The notes under the pieces were generated by a model. That model was not told the DNA's origin, ran no database searches, and saw only the letters and a list, made by a program, of their open reading frames with translations. Below are positions 1-8,608 of a stretch of 64,000 bases of DNA, piece by piece (position 1 is the first letter of the stretch; each line of letters begins with the position of its first letter). Both the position numbers and the translations under genes were made by a program. The DNA is from Alistipes senegalensis JC50 (lineage in GTDB: Bacteria; Bacteroidota; Bacteroidia; Bacteroidales; Rikenellaceae), in contig NZ_CP102252.1 of assembly GCF_025145645.1 (NCBI RefSeq), positions 3,959,198 to 4,023,197 of the forward strand, in the 5' to 3' direction.

Positions 1-835
1 CGTTGGCCACCTGATAACGGCAAAGGTCGATAGGGTGGTCGGAGGTCAGTTCCGTGTAGACCTTGTCGCCGGTCTTGCCGAAGCCGACGGCCCGGAAGCC
101 GCCGTTGTTCGACGGGAGTTTCTGCTTCACGATGTCGGCCTTGATCGTCACGCCCAGATGGTCGGCCTGCCCAGTGAGGTCGGCCGAGGCATGGTAATCG
201 ACGCCCTCCTTTTTGAATCCCTCGTTGCGCAGGTAACACCACAGGATCGTCGCCATGCCCAGTTCATGCGCCTCGTCGAAGGCGCGGGCGATCTCGACCA
301 GCTGCCGGCGGCTCTGCTCCGAACCGAAATAGATCGTAGCCCCGACGGCCGCGGCGCCCATGTTCCACGCATCGCGCACCGAGCCGAACAGGACCTGGTC
401 GTAGGAGTTGGGATAGGAAAGCAGCTCGTTGTGGTTGAGCTTGACGATGAACGGTATCCTGTGCGCATATTTCCGGGCCACGGCCCCGAGCACGCCGAAG
501 GTCGAAGCCACGGCATTGCAGCCGCCCTCGAGGGCCAGCTTCACGATGTTCTCCGGATCGAAATAGGCGGGATTCGGGGCGAACGAGGCCCCCGCGGAGT
601 GCTCGATGCCCTGATCCACGGGCAGGATCGAGACATAGCCCGTGCCGCCCAGGCGGCCGTTCGAGAGAATCCACCGGAGGCTGCCCAGCGTGCGGATGTT
701 GCGGTCGGAATCCGTCCAGATGCGCTCCACGGTGTCGGGTCCCGGCAGGTACAGCGACTTCTTGTCGATCGTGCGGCATACGTGGGAGAGGTAATAACCG
801 GCCTGCTCCCCGAGAATTTCAACAGTCTTGCTCAT
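1..835 (-). CDS. fbaB: Class I fructose-bisphosphate aldolase (FbaB/DhnA type), 3' end outside the window
   Basis: Glycolytic and gluconeogenic aldolase that splits fructose 1,6-bisphosphate into two triose phosphates through a Schiff-base lysine in the cytoplasm. About 278 N-terminal residues are visible, starting [10 protein letters not shown]; the reading frame runs off the left edge. Recognisable stretches are [13 protein letters not shown], the barrel segment with KLNHNE, and IKADIVKQ near the edge, where the DhnA-type lysines lie. The start at 835 is the only ATG that begins the conserved N-terminus. It lies 78 bp beyond the stop of the AraC-type gene on the same strand; no clear TAnnTTTG box was seen in that gap. 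The family is clear. The gene symbol rests on similarity to the bacterial FbaB group rather than to class II enzymes. Confidence 0.88.
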   Translation of the reverse strand, partial: MSKTVEILGEQAGYYLSHVCRTIDKKSLYLPGPDTVERIWTDSDRNIRTLGSLRWILSNGRLGGTGYVSILPVDQGIEHSAGASFAPNPAYFDPENIVKLALEGGCNAVASTFGVLGAVARKYAHRIPFIVKLNHNELLSYPNSYDQVLFGSVRDAWNMGAAAVGATIYFGSEQSRRQLVEIARAFDEAHELGMATILWCYLRNEGFKKEGVDYHASADLTGQADHLGVTIKADIVKQKLPSNNGGFRAVGFGKTGDKVYTELTSDHPIDLCRYQVAN

Positions 836-912
836 ATCATCACTTTTTTAGGATTGATATTTCACTGCAATTCCGATTCCAAAAGCGCAGCACACTCCAC
901 CCCTCCCGGGCG

Positions 913-1767
913 TTATTTCCGCATATTCCGGTACTCGGTGGGCGACTCCCCGGTGTGTTTCTTGAAAAAGCGCCCCAGATACGACTGGTCGGGGAACCGA
1001 AGCCGGTAGGCGATCTCCTGCACCGAAAGGTCGGTCGATTGAAGCATCATCTTGATTTCGAGGATCACCGCCCGGTCGATGAACTCCTTGGCCGAACTCC
1101 TCGCCACGCTCCGCACGATGGTCGAGAGGTAACGGGTCGATATGCAGAGTTTGTCGGCATAGAACGCGACCTCGCGTTCCTGCGAGCAGTATTCGTGCAC
1201 GAGGGCCACGAAACGCTGGAAAAGATCGGTCTGCCGCGTGGTGACCTCGGGCGTCCGCGGCTGCCGTGCGGCGAAGCGCTGCATCTTGTCGTAACTCTCC
1301 AGCAGCACGTTTTGCAGACGGTTTTTGATGATCGTATTGCGGAACACGTTGTTCCGGTCGCGGTAGGTGTAGGCCGCCATCTGGAACCAGATCGCAGCCC
1401 CTTCGACGACCCGCGCCGGAGGGTAGGAGATCGGCCGCTCGCCCAGGGTACGGAAGAACGAAGGGTCCAGACGGAACGCCGCCTCGGCGAAAAGATCGCG
1501 CGAAAAAGCGCAGAATGTCACCCTGAAATCCTCCGTGCGGTCGGTGAGCAGCAGAATCGAACCGGGCAGCAGCAGCACCATCGTATTGCGCCGCACCTCG
1601 CCCTGATACTGGTTGACGGATGCCTGCGCGCTGCCGCTGCGGCAGAACAGAAACGCCCCGCCTTCGATACGGCATGCGTAGTTGTCGAAGAAGGCGAAAT
1701 CGGACTCTCCGACGACGAACTGCTCTTCCGGGGTGGTAATTATCGGATTCACCTGAGACATAATCAT
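913..1767 (-). CDS. AraC-family transcriptional regulator
   Basis: Predicted DNA-binding regulator of 284 residues (282 if the second ATG at 1761, MSQVNP, is used). The N-terminal two thirds look like a cupin-type AraC sensor domain. The C-terminal ~100 residues hold two helix-turn-helix motifs, with KLCISTRYLSTIV in the first and SVQEIAYRLRFPDQSY followed by FFKKHTGESPTEYR in the second, the AraC signature. It is divergent from the RND efflux operon that starts at 1927, and the 160-bp shared intergenic region carries a -7 box for each direction. Control of that pump is therefore the natural inference, but the ligand and the sign of regulation cannot be read from sequence. Confidence 0.87.
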   Translation of the reverse strand: MIMSQVNPIITTPEEQFVVGESDFAFFDNYACRIEGGAFLFCRSGSAQASVNQYQGEVRRNTMVLLLPGSILLLTDRTEDFRVTFCAFSRDLFAEAAFRLDPSFFRTLGERPISYPPARVVEGAAIWFQMAAYTYRDRNNVFRNTIIKNRLQNVLLESYDKMQRFAARQPRTPEVTTRQTDLFQRFVALVHEYCSQEREVAFYADKLCISTRYLSTIVRSVARSSAKEFIDRAVILEIKMMLQSTDLSVQEIAYRLRFPDQSYLGRFFKKHTGESPTEYRNMRK

Positions 1768-1780
1768 TTCTTTTTTCGAA

Positions 1781-1788
1781 CAAAAATA
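1781..1788 (-). promoter_or_regulatory. -7 box of the AraC-type gene
   Basis: TATTTTTG on the minus strand fits the Bacteroidota TAnnTTTG -7 element and lies about 14-20 nt upstream of the start codon. No convincing -33 TTTG was found. Confidence 0.5.
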
Positions 1789-1875
1789 ATGAATTATTCG
1801 ATAAATCCCCCGAATTTATTCCGAAAAGTACCAATTCTGTTCGCAATAAAAGGCATATCGGCACCGTTTTTAGAA

Positions 1876-1883
1876 TACTTTTG
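1876..1883 (+). promoter_or_regulatory. -7 box of the RND efflux operon
   Basis: TACTTTTG matches TAnnTTTG and predicts a transcription start near 1890, about 37 nt before the adaptor start codon. No -33 TTTG is present at the expected spacing, which would suit a promoter that needs an activator such as the divergent AraC-type protein. Confidence 0.55.
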
Positions 1884-1926
1884 CACCTGAAAAAGTTTTT
1901 TAGTTCAAAAAGTTAAAGGAAAAGTT

Positions 1927-3111
1927 ATGAAGCAAACATTTGTGAAGGCTGCCTTAGCGGCATACTGCATGGCAGCCGTCGCCTGTGGGCAGGCGCCTAC
2001 GGCAATGGGTCCCGGCGAATACGCCGTGATGACCGTAGCCACCACCGACCGCGAGATCCAGAGCAACTACTCGGCGAGCATCCGCGGCCGTCAGGACATC
2101 GCAATCTATCCGCAGGTGGCGGGCACGATCTCGGAACTCTGCGTCACGGAAGGCCAGCAGGTATCGAAAGGCCAGACCCTTTTCATCATCGACCAGGTGC
2201 CCTACAAAGCCGCCCTGCAAACCGCCGAAGCCAACGTCGCGGCCGCCAAAGCCAGCGTAGCCACGGCTCAGCTCACTTATGACAGCAAGAAAGAACTTTT
2301 CGCCAAGAACGTCGTTTCGCAGTACGACCTGTCAACGGCCAACAACAACCTGCTGACGGCCAAGGCTCAGCTCGCACAGGCCGAGGCACAGCGCGTGAAC
2401 GCCGCCAACAACCTCTCCTATACGGTCGTGAAGGCCCCGGCCAACGGCGTGGTCGGCACGCTGCCGTACCGTGTCGGCGCACTGGTGAGCGCTTCGATCC
2501 CGCAGCCGCTGACCACCGTGTCGGACAACTCGGAGATGTACGTTTACTTCTCGATGAACGAAAACCAGCTGCTGAACCTCACGCGCCGCTACGGCTCGGT
2601 CGCCGAAACGCTCAAAAACATGTCGGCCGTGCAGTTGCAGCTCAGCGACGGTTCGATCTATGACCTGCCGGGCCGCGTGGAGTCGATCAGCGGCGTCATC
2701 GACACCTCGACGGGCAGCGTGTCGCTGCGCGCGGCGTTCCCCAACCCGAACGGACTGCTGCACAGCGGCGGCGCAGGCAACATCATCCTGCCGAGCATCT
2801 ACAAGGATTGCATCGCCGTTCCGCAGGCCGCGACGTTCGAACTGCAAGACAAAGTGTATGTATATAAGGTAGTGGACGGCAAGGCATCCTCGTCGATCAT
2901 CGACGTTGAGAAACTCTCGAACGGCCGCGAGTACATCGTGCGTTCGGGACTCACGCCGGGCGACGTGATCGTAGCCGAAGGCGTCGGCCTGCTGCGCGAA
3001 GGCACGCCCATCGTACCGAAGGGACAAAGTGGTGCCGTACAGGCTGCTCCGGCCGAGCAGGCTCACGCAACCGAAGCTGCCGAGGAAACTGAAACCGCAA
3101 AGGAGGAATAA
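1927..3111 (+). CDS. RND efflux periplasmic adaptor (membrane fusion lipoprotein, AcrA/MexA type)
   Basis: Links the inner-membrane RND pump to the outer-membrane channel in the periplasm. The 394-residue protein starts with a lipoprotein signal whose lipobox is AVAC, placing the lipidated cysteine at about residue 20. A biotinyl-lipoyl half domain follows (QVAGTISELCVTEGQQVSKGQ, shortened: motif near residues 60-80). Next come a helical hairpin rich in Ala/Gln (about residues 95-165), then the second lipoyl half (KAPANGVVG) and beta-barrel domains. The C-terminus is a low-complexity Ala/Glu tail. It is first in an operon with the pump (3 bp gap) and the channel. The length and domain order are normal for the family. 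The substrate is unknown; the pump type suggests hydrophobic or amphiphilic drugs. Confidence 0.92.
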   Translation: MKQTFVKAALAAYCMAAVACGQAPTAMGPGEYAVMTVATTDREIQSNYSASIRGRQDIAIYPQVAGTISELCVTEGQQVSKGQTLFIIDQVPYKAALQTAEANVAAAKASVATAQLTYDSKKELFAKNVVSQYDLSTANNNLLTAKAQLAQAEAQRVNAANNLSYTVVKAPANGVVGTLPYRVGALVSASIPQPLTTVSDNSEMYVYFSMNENQLLNLTRRYGSVAETLKNMSAVQLQLSDGSIYDLPGRVESISGVIDTSTGSVSLRAAFPNPNGLLHSGGAGNIILPSIYKDCIAVPQAATFELQDKVYVYKVVDGKASSSIIDVEKLSNGREYIVRSGLTPGDVIVAEGVGLLREGTPIVPKGQSGAVQAAPAEQAHATEAAEETETAKEE

Positions 3112-3114
3112 TCT

Positions 3115-6100
3115 ATGACACTCAAACATTTTATCGAACGACCCGTACTGGCGTCGGTCATATCAATCGTAATCGTAATCGCCGGTATCATCGGCCTTGC
3201 GACGCTGCCCGTCGAGCAGTATCCGGACATCGCTCCCCCGACGGTCATGGTACGCGCCTCGTATCCGGGCGCCAGCGCCGAAACGATCCAGAAGTCGGTC
3301 ATCGTACCGCTCGAACAGGCCATCAACGGCGTGGAGGACATGACCTACATGACTTCGAGCGCAGCCGTCGGCAGCGCTTCCGTAACGGTCTATTTCCGTC
3401 AGGGCATCAACGCCGACATGGCGGCCGTCAACGTACAGAACAAGGTATCGCGCGCCACCGGCCAGCTGCCCTCCGAGGTCACGCAGATCGGTATCATGAC
3501 CATGAAGCGCCAGACCTCCATGGTGAAGATCTTCTCGCTGTACAGCCCCGACGACTCCTACGACGAATTCTTCCTGGCGAACTACTCGAAGATCAACATC
3601 GAGCCGCGTATCCAGCGTATCCACGGCGTCGGCGAGGTATTCACCCTCGGCGCCGACTACTCGATGCGCGTCTGGCTGAAACCCGACATCATGGCCCAGT
3701 ACAAGCTCATTCCGTCGGACGTGACGGCCGCGCTTGCCGAGCAGAACATCGAGTCGGCGACCGGTACGCTGGGCGAAAACTCGCAGAACACGTTCCAGTA
3801 CACGATGAAATACCGCGGGCGTCACCAGACGCCCGAAGAGTTCGGTGAGATCGTGATCCTGGCGAAATCCGACGGCACGATCCTGCGCCTGAAAGACATC
3901 GCCGACATCGAGCTGGGCAGCGAATCCTATGCCTACAAAGGCTACACCAACGGCCATCCGGGCGTCAGCACGATGATCTTCCAGACGGCCGGTTCGAACG
4001 CCACGCAGGTCGTGAACGATGTCAACGCGCTGCTGGACGAAGTGCAGGCCGAACTGCCGAAAGGCGTCGCCATCGCACACCTGCAAAGTGTGAACGACTT
4101 CCTCTACGCCTCGATGAAAGAGGTGGTCAAGACCCTCTTCGAGGCTATTCTCCTCGTGATTCTGGTGGTATACGTCTTCTTGCAGGACATCCGCTCGACG
4201 CTCATCCCGACCGCCTCGATCCTCGTGTCGCTGATCGGTACGTTCGGCTTCCTCGCATTCGCCGGATTCTCGATCAACCTGCTGACCCTCTTCGCGCTGG
4301 TTCTTGCGATCGGTACGGTCGTCGATGACGCCATTATCGTGGTGGAGGCTGTCCAGGCACGCTTCGACGTGGGATATAAGTCCTCTTTCATGGCCACCGT
4401 CGATGCCATGTCGGGCATCACGTCGGCCATCGTAACCTCGACGCTGGTCTTCATGGCCGTGTTTATCCCCGTCGCCATGATGGGCGGAACGTCGGGTGTG
4501 TTCTACACGCAGTTCGGTATCACGATGGCCGTGGCCGTAGGTATCTCGGCCATCAACGCACTTACGCTCTCGCCGGCCCTCTGCGCCATGATCCTGAAAC
4601 CCTATCTCGACGAAAACGGCGAGATGCGCGACAACTTCGCGGCACGCTTCCGCAAGGCTTTCAACACGGCGTTCAGCGTACTGATCGGCAAATACAAGCA
4701 CGGCGTACTGCTCTTCATCAAGCACAAGTGGCTGATGTGGTCAACGCTCGGCCTGGCTTTCGCGGCGCTGGTGCTGCTGATGAACTCCACCAAGACGGGT
4801 CTGGTTCCCGACGAGGACCAGGGTACGATCATGGTCAACGTCACCACGGCCCCCGGTTCCTCGCTCGCCGAGACCCACAAGGTCATGGAACAGGTTTCGG
4901 CACGTATCAACGGCATTCCGCAGATCCGCGACTACATGCAGGTGGCCGGTTACGGTATGATCGCCGGACAGGGATCGTCGTACGGTATGGCCATCATCAA
5001 GCTCAAAGACTGGGACGAGCGTCCGAACAAGGAGGACGACGTGAACGCCGTGATCGGTCAGATCTACGGACGCACCGCCGACATCAAGGACGCACAGATC
5101 TTCGCCGTGGCACCGCCGATGATCTCGGGTTACGGTACCTCGACCGGTTTCTCCATGAACCTCCAGGACAAGGCCGGCGGCGAGCTGAGCGACTTCTATA
5201 ACGTCTATCTGCAATTCATCGGCGCGCTGAACCAACGTCCGGAGATCGCCCGCGCATACTCGACCTTCAACATCAACTTCCCGCAGTACATGGTGGACAT
5301 CGACGCTGCGAAGGCCAAGCGTGCCGGCATATCGCCGACTTCGATCCTCTCGACGCTGGCAGGCTACTACGGCGGCCAGTACGTTTCGAACATCAACCGC
5401 TTCTCGAAGATGTACTACGTGACGATGCAGGCCGACCCGAAATACCGTCTCGACACCGAGTCGCTGAACAACGTCTTCGTGCGCTCGAACAGCGGCGAGA
5501 TGGCTCCCTTGAGCCAGTTCGTAACCCTGAAGCGCGTATATAGCTCCGAAGTGCTGAACCGCTTCAACATGTACAGTTCGATCGCCGTGAACGGTATGGC
5601 CGCCGACGGCTATTCGTCGGGCGACGCCATCAAGGCCATTCAGGAGGTCGCCGCACAGGTTCTGCCCAAGGGTTACGGCTACGAGTTCGACGGCATCACG
5701 CGCGAGGAGGCGCAGACGGGCAGCAACACCGTTATCATCTTCGGTATCTGTATCCTGCTGATCTACCTCATCCTGAGCGCCCTGTACGAGAGCTTCCTCA
5801 TTCCGTTCGCCGTCATTCTGTCAGTTCCGTGCGGTCTGATGGGTTCGTTCCTGCTGGCCAAGATGATGGGTCTGGAAAACAACATCTACCTCCAAACGGG
5901 TATCATCATGCTGATCGGTCTGCTGTCGAAGACGGCCATTCTGATCACCGAGTACGCCGCCGACCGCCGCGCCGCAGGCATGAGCCTCACGCAGGCCGCC
6001 GTATCGGCCGCCAAGGCCCGTCTGCGTCCTATTCTGATGACCGTCCTCACCTGCGTGTTCGGTATGATCCCGCTGGTACTCTCGCACGGCGTAGGTGCCA

Positions 6101-6300
6101 ACGGTAACTCGACCCTCGGTGCGGGAGTCATCGGCGGTATGATCGTCGGAACGTTGGCGCTGCTGTTCATCGTACCGACGCTGTTCATCGTCTTCCAGAC
6201 GTTGCAGGAGAAGGTCAAACCCCTGGAATTCGATCCCGATCCCCAGTGGGCCGTACGCGCAGAGCTGGAAGAGTGTAAAAACGAGAAAGAGGAGGAGTAA
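3115..6300 (+). CDS. RND multidrug efflux pump, inner-membrane transporter (HAE1, AcrB/MexB type)
   Basis: Proton-driven trimeric exporter, 1061 residues, full length for the HAE1 family. The start (FIERPVLASVISIVIVIAG) is the usual first transmembrane helix after a short amphipathic segment. The proton-relay residues are visible: an adjacent Asp pair in TM4 (GTVVDDAIIVVEAV, about residues 400-415) and the TM10 lysine in LLSKTAILITEY (about residue 940). Large periplasmic porter and docking loops separate TM1/2 and TM7/8. It follows the adaptor after 3 bp and precedes the channel by 3 bp, so the three parts should be co-translated. The C-terminus is acidic and lysine rich. Confidence 0.95.
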   Translation: MTLKHFIERPVLASVISIVIVIAGIIGLATLPVEQYPDIAPPTVMVRASYPGASAETIQKSVIVPLEQAINGVEDMTYMTSSAAVGSASVTVYFRQGINADMAAVNVQNKVSRATGQLPSEVTQIGIMTMKRQTSMVKIFSLYSPDDSYDEFFLANYSKINIEPRIQRIHGVGEVFTLGADYSMRVWLKPDIMAQYKLIPSDVTAALAEQNIESATGTLGENSQNTFQYTMKYRGRHQTPEEFGEIVILAKSDGTILRLKDIADIELGSESYAYKGYTNGHPGVSTMIFQTAGSNATQVVNDVNALLDEVQAELPKGVAIAHLQSVNDFLYASMKEVVKTLFEAILLVILVVYVFLQDIRSTLIPTASILVSLIGTFGFLAFAGFSINLLTLFALVLAIGTVVDDAIIVVEAVQARFDVGYKSSFMATVDAMSGITSAIVTSTLVFMAVFIPVAMMGGTSGVFYTQFGITMAVAVGISAINALTLSPALCAMILKPYLDENGEMRDNFAARFRKAFNTAFSVLIGKYKHGVLLFIKHKWLMWSTLGLAFAALVLLMNSTKTGLVPDEDQGTIMVNVTTAPGSSLAETHKVMEQVSARINGIPQIRDYMQVAGYGMIAGQGSSYGMAIIKLKDWDERPNKEDDVNAVIGQIYGRTADIKDAQIFAVAPPMISGYGTSTGFSMNLQDKAGGELSDFYNVYLQFIGALNQRPEIARAYSTFNINFPQYMVDIDAAKAKRAGISPTSILSTLAGYYGGQYVSNINRFSKMYYVTMQADPKYRLDTESLNNVFVRSNSGEMAPLSQFVTLKRVYSSEVLNRFNMYSSIAVNGMAADGYSSGDAIKAIQEVAAQVLPKGYGYEFDGITREEAQTGSNTVIIFGICILLIYLILSALYESFLIPFAVILSVPCGLMGSFLLAKMMGLENNIYLQTGIIMLIGLLSKTAILITEYAADRRAAGMSLTQAAVSAAKARLRPILMTVLTCVFGMIPLVLSHGVGANGNSTLGAGVIGGMIVGTLALLFIVPTLFIVFQTLQEKVKPLEFDPDPQWAVRAELEECKNEKEEE

Positions 6301-6303
6301 CCC

Positions 6304-7674
6304 ATGAAAAAGATCCTGATAATATGCGCTGCGGCGGCGCTGACCGGCTGCGGCATCTATAAACCCTACACCCGCCCCGAGGTGAACACCGCAGGGCTCT
6401 ACGGCACGGCGGAGACCGCCGACACGACGACCCTGGGCGACATCCGCTGGCAGGAGATGTTCACCGATCCCCAGTTGCAGGCGCTGATCGCGCTGGCGCT
6501 GGAAAACAACACCGACCTGCAATCGGCAGGCTGGCGCGTGAAGGAGGCCGAAGCGACGCTCAAATCGGCACGCCTGGCTTACCTGCCGTCGTTCAACTTC
6601 GCTCCGCAGGGCAGTCTGAGCAGCTTCGACGGCTCGCCGACGGCGAAAACCTACTCGATTCCCGTGACGGCCAGCTGGCAGATCGACATCTTCAACGGCC
6701 TGACGAACGCCAAGCGCAAAGCCAAGGCGCTCTATCTCCAAAGCAAGGAGTACGAGCAGGCGGTGAAGACCCAGCTCATTTCGAGCGTGGCGAACCTCTA
6801 CTACACGCTGCTGATGCTCGACAGCCAGTATGCCGTGACGGAGGAGACGGCCGCCAAATGGCGTCAGAGCGTCGAGACGATGCGCGCCATGAAGGATGCC
6901 GGCATGACCAACGAAGCCGGCGTAGCCCAGTACGAAGGCAACACGCTTTCGATCGAGGCGTCGTTGCACGACATCGCATACCAGCGCACGCAGATCGAGA
7001 ATTCGCTCTGCTCGCTGCTGGGCGAGGCCCCGCACACCATCGGCCGCGGCAGTCTCGACAATCAGCAGCTGCCCGATGACCTGACGGTCGGCGTGCCCCT
7101 GCAAATGCTTTCGAACCGCCCCGACATTCGTTCGGCCGAATACTCGCTGATGCAGTCCTACTACGCCACGGCGAGCGCCCGTTCGGCTCTCTATCCGTCG
7201 ATCACGCTGAGCGGCTCGCTGGGCTGGACCAACAGCAGCGGCGCAGGTATCGTCAATCCCGGCAAACTGCTCTGGAGTGCCGCAGGATCGCTCCTGCAAC
7301 CGATCTTCAACGCCAACGCCAACCGCGCCCGTGTGAAGATCGCCAAGGCACAGCAGGAGGAGTCGCTGCTGGCGTTCCAGCAGGCGCTGCTCAACGCCGG
7401 CGCCGAGGTCAACAACGCTCTCGTGCAGAGCCAGTCGGCCCGCGCGAAGACGGACCTCCGGGCCCGCCAGATCGCCGCGATGGAGCGCGCCGTGGAATCG
7501 ACCGAACTGCTGATGCAGCACGGTTCGACCACCTACCTCGAAGTGCTGACCGCACAGCAGTCGCTGCTGTCGGCCCGTTTGTCGCAGATTTCCGACCGGT
7601 TCGACGAGATCCAGGGCATCGTGAACCTTTACCAGGCTCTCGGCGGAGGCCGTGACATCACGGAGGAAAAATAA
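6304..7674 (+). CDS. Outer-membrane efflux lipoprotein (TolC/OprM, NodT family)
   Basis: Forms the outer-membrane exit duct of the tripartite pump. It has 456 residues with a lipobox at LTGC (Cys about residue 16). Two OEP repeats follow, with long coiled-coil helices of alternating Ala, Gln and Asn such as NNTDLQSAGWRVKEAEA and QQALLNAGAEVNNALVQSQ. The segment LSNRPDIRSAE is the NodT-family hallmark between the repeats. It sits 3 bp after the pump gene, and its stop codon overlaps the start of the TetR-type gene (TAATG). Confidence 0.93.
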   Translation: MKKILIICAAAALTGCGIYKPYTRPEVNTAGLYGTAETADTTTLGDIRWQEMFTDPQLQALIALALENNTDLQSAGWRVKEAEATLKSARLAYLPSFNFAPQGSLSSFDGSPTAKTYSIPVTASWQIDIFNGLTNAKRKAKALYLQSKEYEQAVKTQLISSVANLYYTLLMLDSQYAVTEETAAKWRQSVETMRAMKDAGMTNEAGVAQYEGNTLSIEASLHDIAYQRTQIENSLCSLLGEAPHTIGRGSLDNQQLPDDLTVGVPLQMLSNRPDIRSAEYSLMQSYYATASARSALYPSITLSGSLGWTNSSGAGIVNPGKLLWSAAGSLLQPIFNANANRARVKIAKAQQEESLLAFQQALLNAGAEVNNALVQSQSARAKTDLRARQIAAMERAVESTELLMQHGSTTYLEVLTAQQSLLSARLSQISDRFDEIQGIVNLYQALGGGRDITEEK

Positions 7675-8252
7675 TGAAACGGGGAGCGACCAAAGAGGAG
7701 ATCATCCGCATCACGCGGGAACTCATCGCCCGGAACGGCATCCGTGCCGTCCGGGTCGATGAGATCGCGCAGACGCTGGGTATCTCGAAGCGCACCCTCT
7801 ACGAAATGTTCGCCGACAAGAACGATCTGGTAGGCGCCTGTCTCGACTACATGAGCCACCAGCAGCGGGAACGCATCGTCGCTTGCAGCAAACGGCGCGG
7901 CGGCAATTCGCTGCAAAAGGTGCTCAAGCTGGCCAACGAGTATATGGACAACCTGTACACGGTGGACCCTCGTTTCCTGTCGGACATCCGCCACAAGATC
8001 ATCTTCGCCGAACATTACGACGAACACCGGGAATTCTGGCACCGGGAGATCACGCGCTGGCTCGAAGCCAGCCGCGACGAAGAGCTGCTGCTTCCGGAGA
8101 TCGACGCTCCGGCATTCGCAGACCGGCTGATGAACACGCTCTACGAACTGCGCCTGACGGGCACGGTCCGGGAGGAGCTCTACCTCTTCTGCCGCACCAT
8201 TCTCCGCGGAGCGGCCACCCGGAAAGGCATCGAGCTGATCGACCGCCGGTAA
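7674..8252 (+). CDS. TetR-family transcriptional regulator
   Basis: Predicted repressor of 192 residues. The N-terminal TetR helix-turn-helix is clear: RVDEIAQTLGISKRTLYEMF at residues about 25-45, followed by the usual ADKNDLV segment. The ligand-binding C-terminal domain is divergent. Its start overlaps the stop of the channel gene by one base, so it is the last gene of the efflux operon. It probably autoregulates that operon, giving the pump two regulators of different families together with the divergent AraC-type gene. A strong terminator follows at 8274-8308. Confidence 0.88.
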   Translation: MKRGATKEEIIRITRELIARNGIRAVRVDEIAQTLGISKRTLYEMFADKNDLVGACLDYMSHQQRERIVACSKRRGGNSLQKVLKLANEYMDNLYTVDPRFLSDIRHKIIFAEHYDEHREFWHREITRWLEASRDEELLLPEIDAPAFADRLMNTLYELRLTGTVREELYLFCRTILRGAATRKGIELIDRR

Positions 8253-8273
8253 AGCCGGACGCCACCGAACGAA

Positions 8274-8308
8274 CGATCCGCAGGTTTTGTCCTGCGGATC
8301 GTTTTTTT
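8274..8308 (+). terminator. Intrinsic terminator of the RND efflux operon
   Basis: An 11-bp stem (8274-8284 with 8291-8301, loop TTTTGT) is followed directly by seven T residues, 22 bp after the TetR-type stop codon. Confidence 0.9.
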
Positions 8309-8415
8309 ATCGCATTATGCAAAGTTTCCGACAGCCCCGTCCGAGGCCGCAAAATCCCGCATTCGTCCGGACGATAAAATTTCCGCCGAAAAATGGCCGT
8401 TTCGAAAATTTTTTA

Positions 8416-8423
8416 TATATTTG
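8416..8423 (+). promoter_or_regulatory. -7 box for the met leader and metY operon
   Basis: TATATTTG matches TAnnTTTG exactly and predicts a start site near 8430, about 18 nt before the leader ORF. The stretch from the previous terminator (8308) to here holds no other gene; no clear -33 TTTG is visible. Confidence 0.65.
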
Positions 8424-8447
8424 CGCCATAAGAGTTATGCAAGCGAA

Positions 8448-8543
8448 ATGAACGCACGGAAAACATACGCATCCCACGACCGCGAAATGCTTCGCGGTAT
8501 GATGATGGACATGATGATGTGCAGCCGTTCTCGCCGGGTGTAG
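8448..8543 (+). CDS. Met-rich leader peptide of a predicted methionine attenuator
   Basis: A 31-codon ORF with ATG at 8448 and TAG at 8541. Codons 18-24 read MMMDMMM, and codon 14 is also Met, so seven of eleven consecutive residues are methionine. Methionine is otherwise a rare amino acid. The ORF begins just after a consensus -7 box and ends 25 nt before the 5' arm of an intrinsic terminator (8568-8597) that precedes metY. That architecture is the one known for leader peptides of amino-acid operons (his, thr, trp), in which scarcity of the cognate charged tRNA stalls the ribosome. A perfect 8-bp hairpin (8479-8486 with 8491-8498, loop ATGC) lies within the ORF just upstream of the Met run. 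The peptide itself probably has no function; the coding is inferred, not proven. Confidence 0.75.
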   Translation: MNARKTYASHDREMLRGMMMDMMMCSRSRRV

Positions 8544-8575
8544 CTCGATCATGCACTGAACAGATACAATCCGGC
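8533..8575 (+). promoter_or_regulatory. Predicted antiterminator pairing of the met leader
   Basis: GCCGGGT at 8533-8539, which covers the last three sense codons of the leader peptide, can pair with ATCCGGC at 8569-8575 (7 bp, one G-U). The latter is most of the 5' arm of the terminator, so the two folds are mutually exclusive. A ribosome stalled at the Met run (8499-8519) would leave 8533-8539 free for antitermination; one reaching the stop codon at 8541 would mask it and let the terminator form. Confidence 0.6.
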
Positions 8576-8597
8576 TTCTCTGAGGTCGGATTTTTTT
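8568..8597 (+). terminator. Attenuator terminator upstream of metY
   Basis: A 10-bp stem (8568-8577 with 8583-8592, two G-U pairs, loop CTCTG) runs into seven T residues (8591-8597) and ends 11 nt before the metY start codon. A terminator placed directly before a biosynthetic operon has to be conditional for the operon to be expressed. Confidence 0.82.
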
Positions 8598-8608
8598 ATG
8601 AACAAATT

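Noticed and set aside
1785..1798. AATAAT-GA-ATTATT dyad as an operator for the AraC- or TetR-type regulator
   Set aside because: It is short, entirely A/T and in an A/T-rich promoter region, so it is not distinguishable from chance.
3163..4725. 520-codon reverse frame inside the RND pump gene
   Set aside because: It is antisense to a clear pump gene, His/Asp/Arg rich without domains, typical of a GC-rich shadow frame. Many similar frames in the window were left out for the same reason.
8519..8608. N-terminal extension of metY starting at the ATG at 8519
   Set aside because: It lies within the leader peptide in another frame, runs through the terminator, and the conserved enzyme N-terminus starts at 8609.
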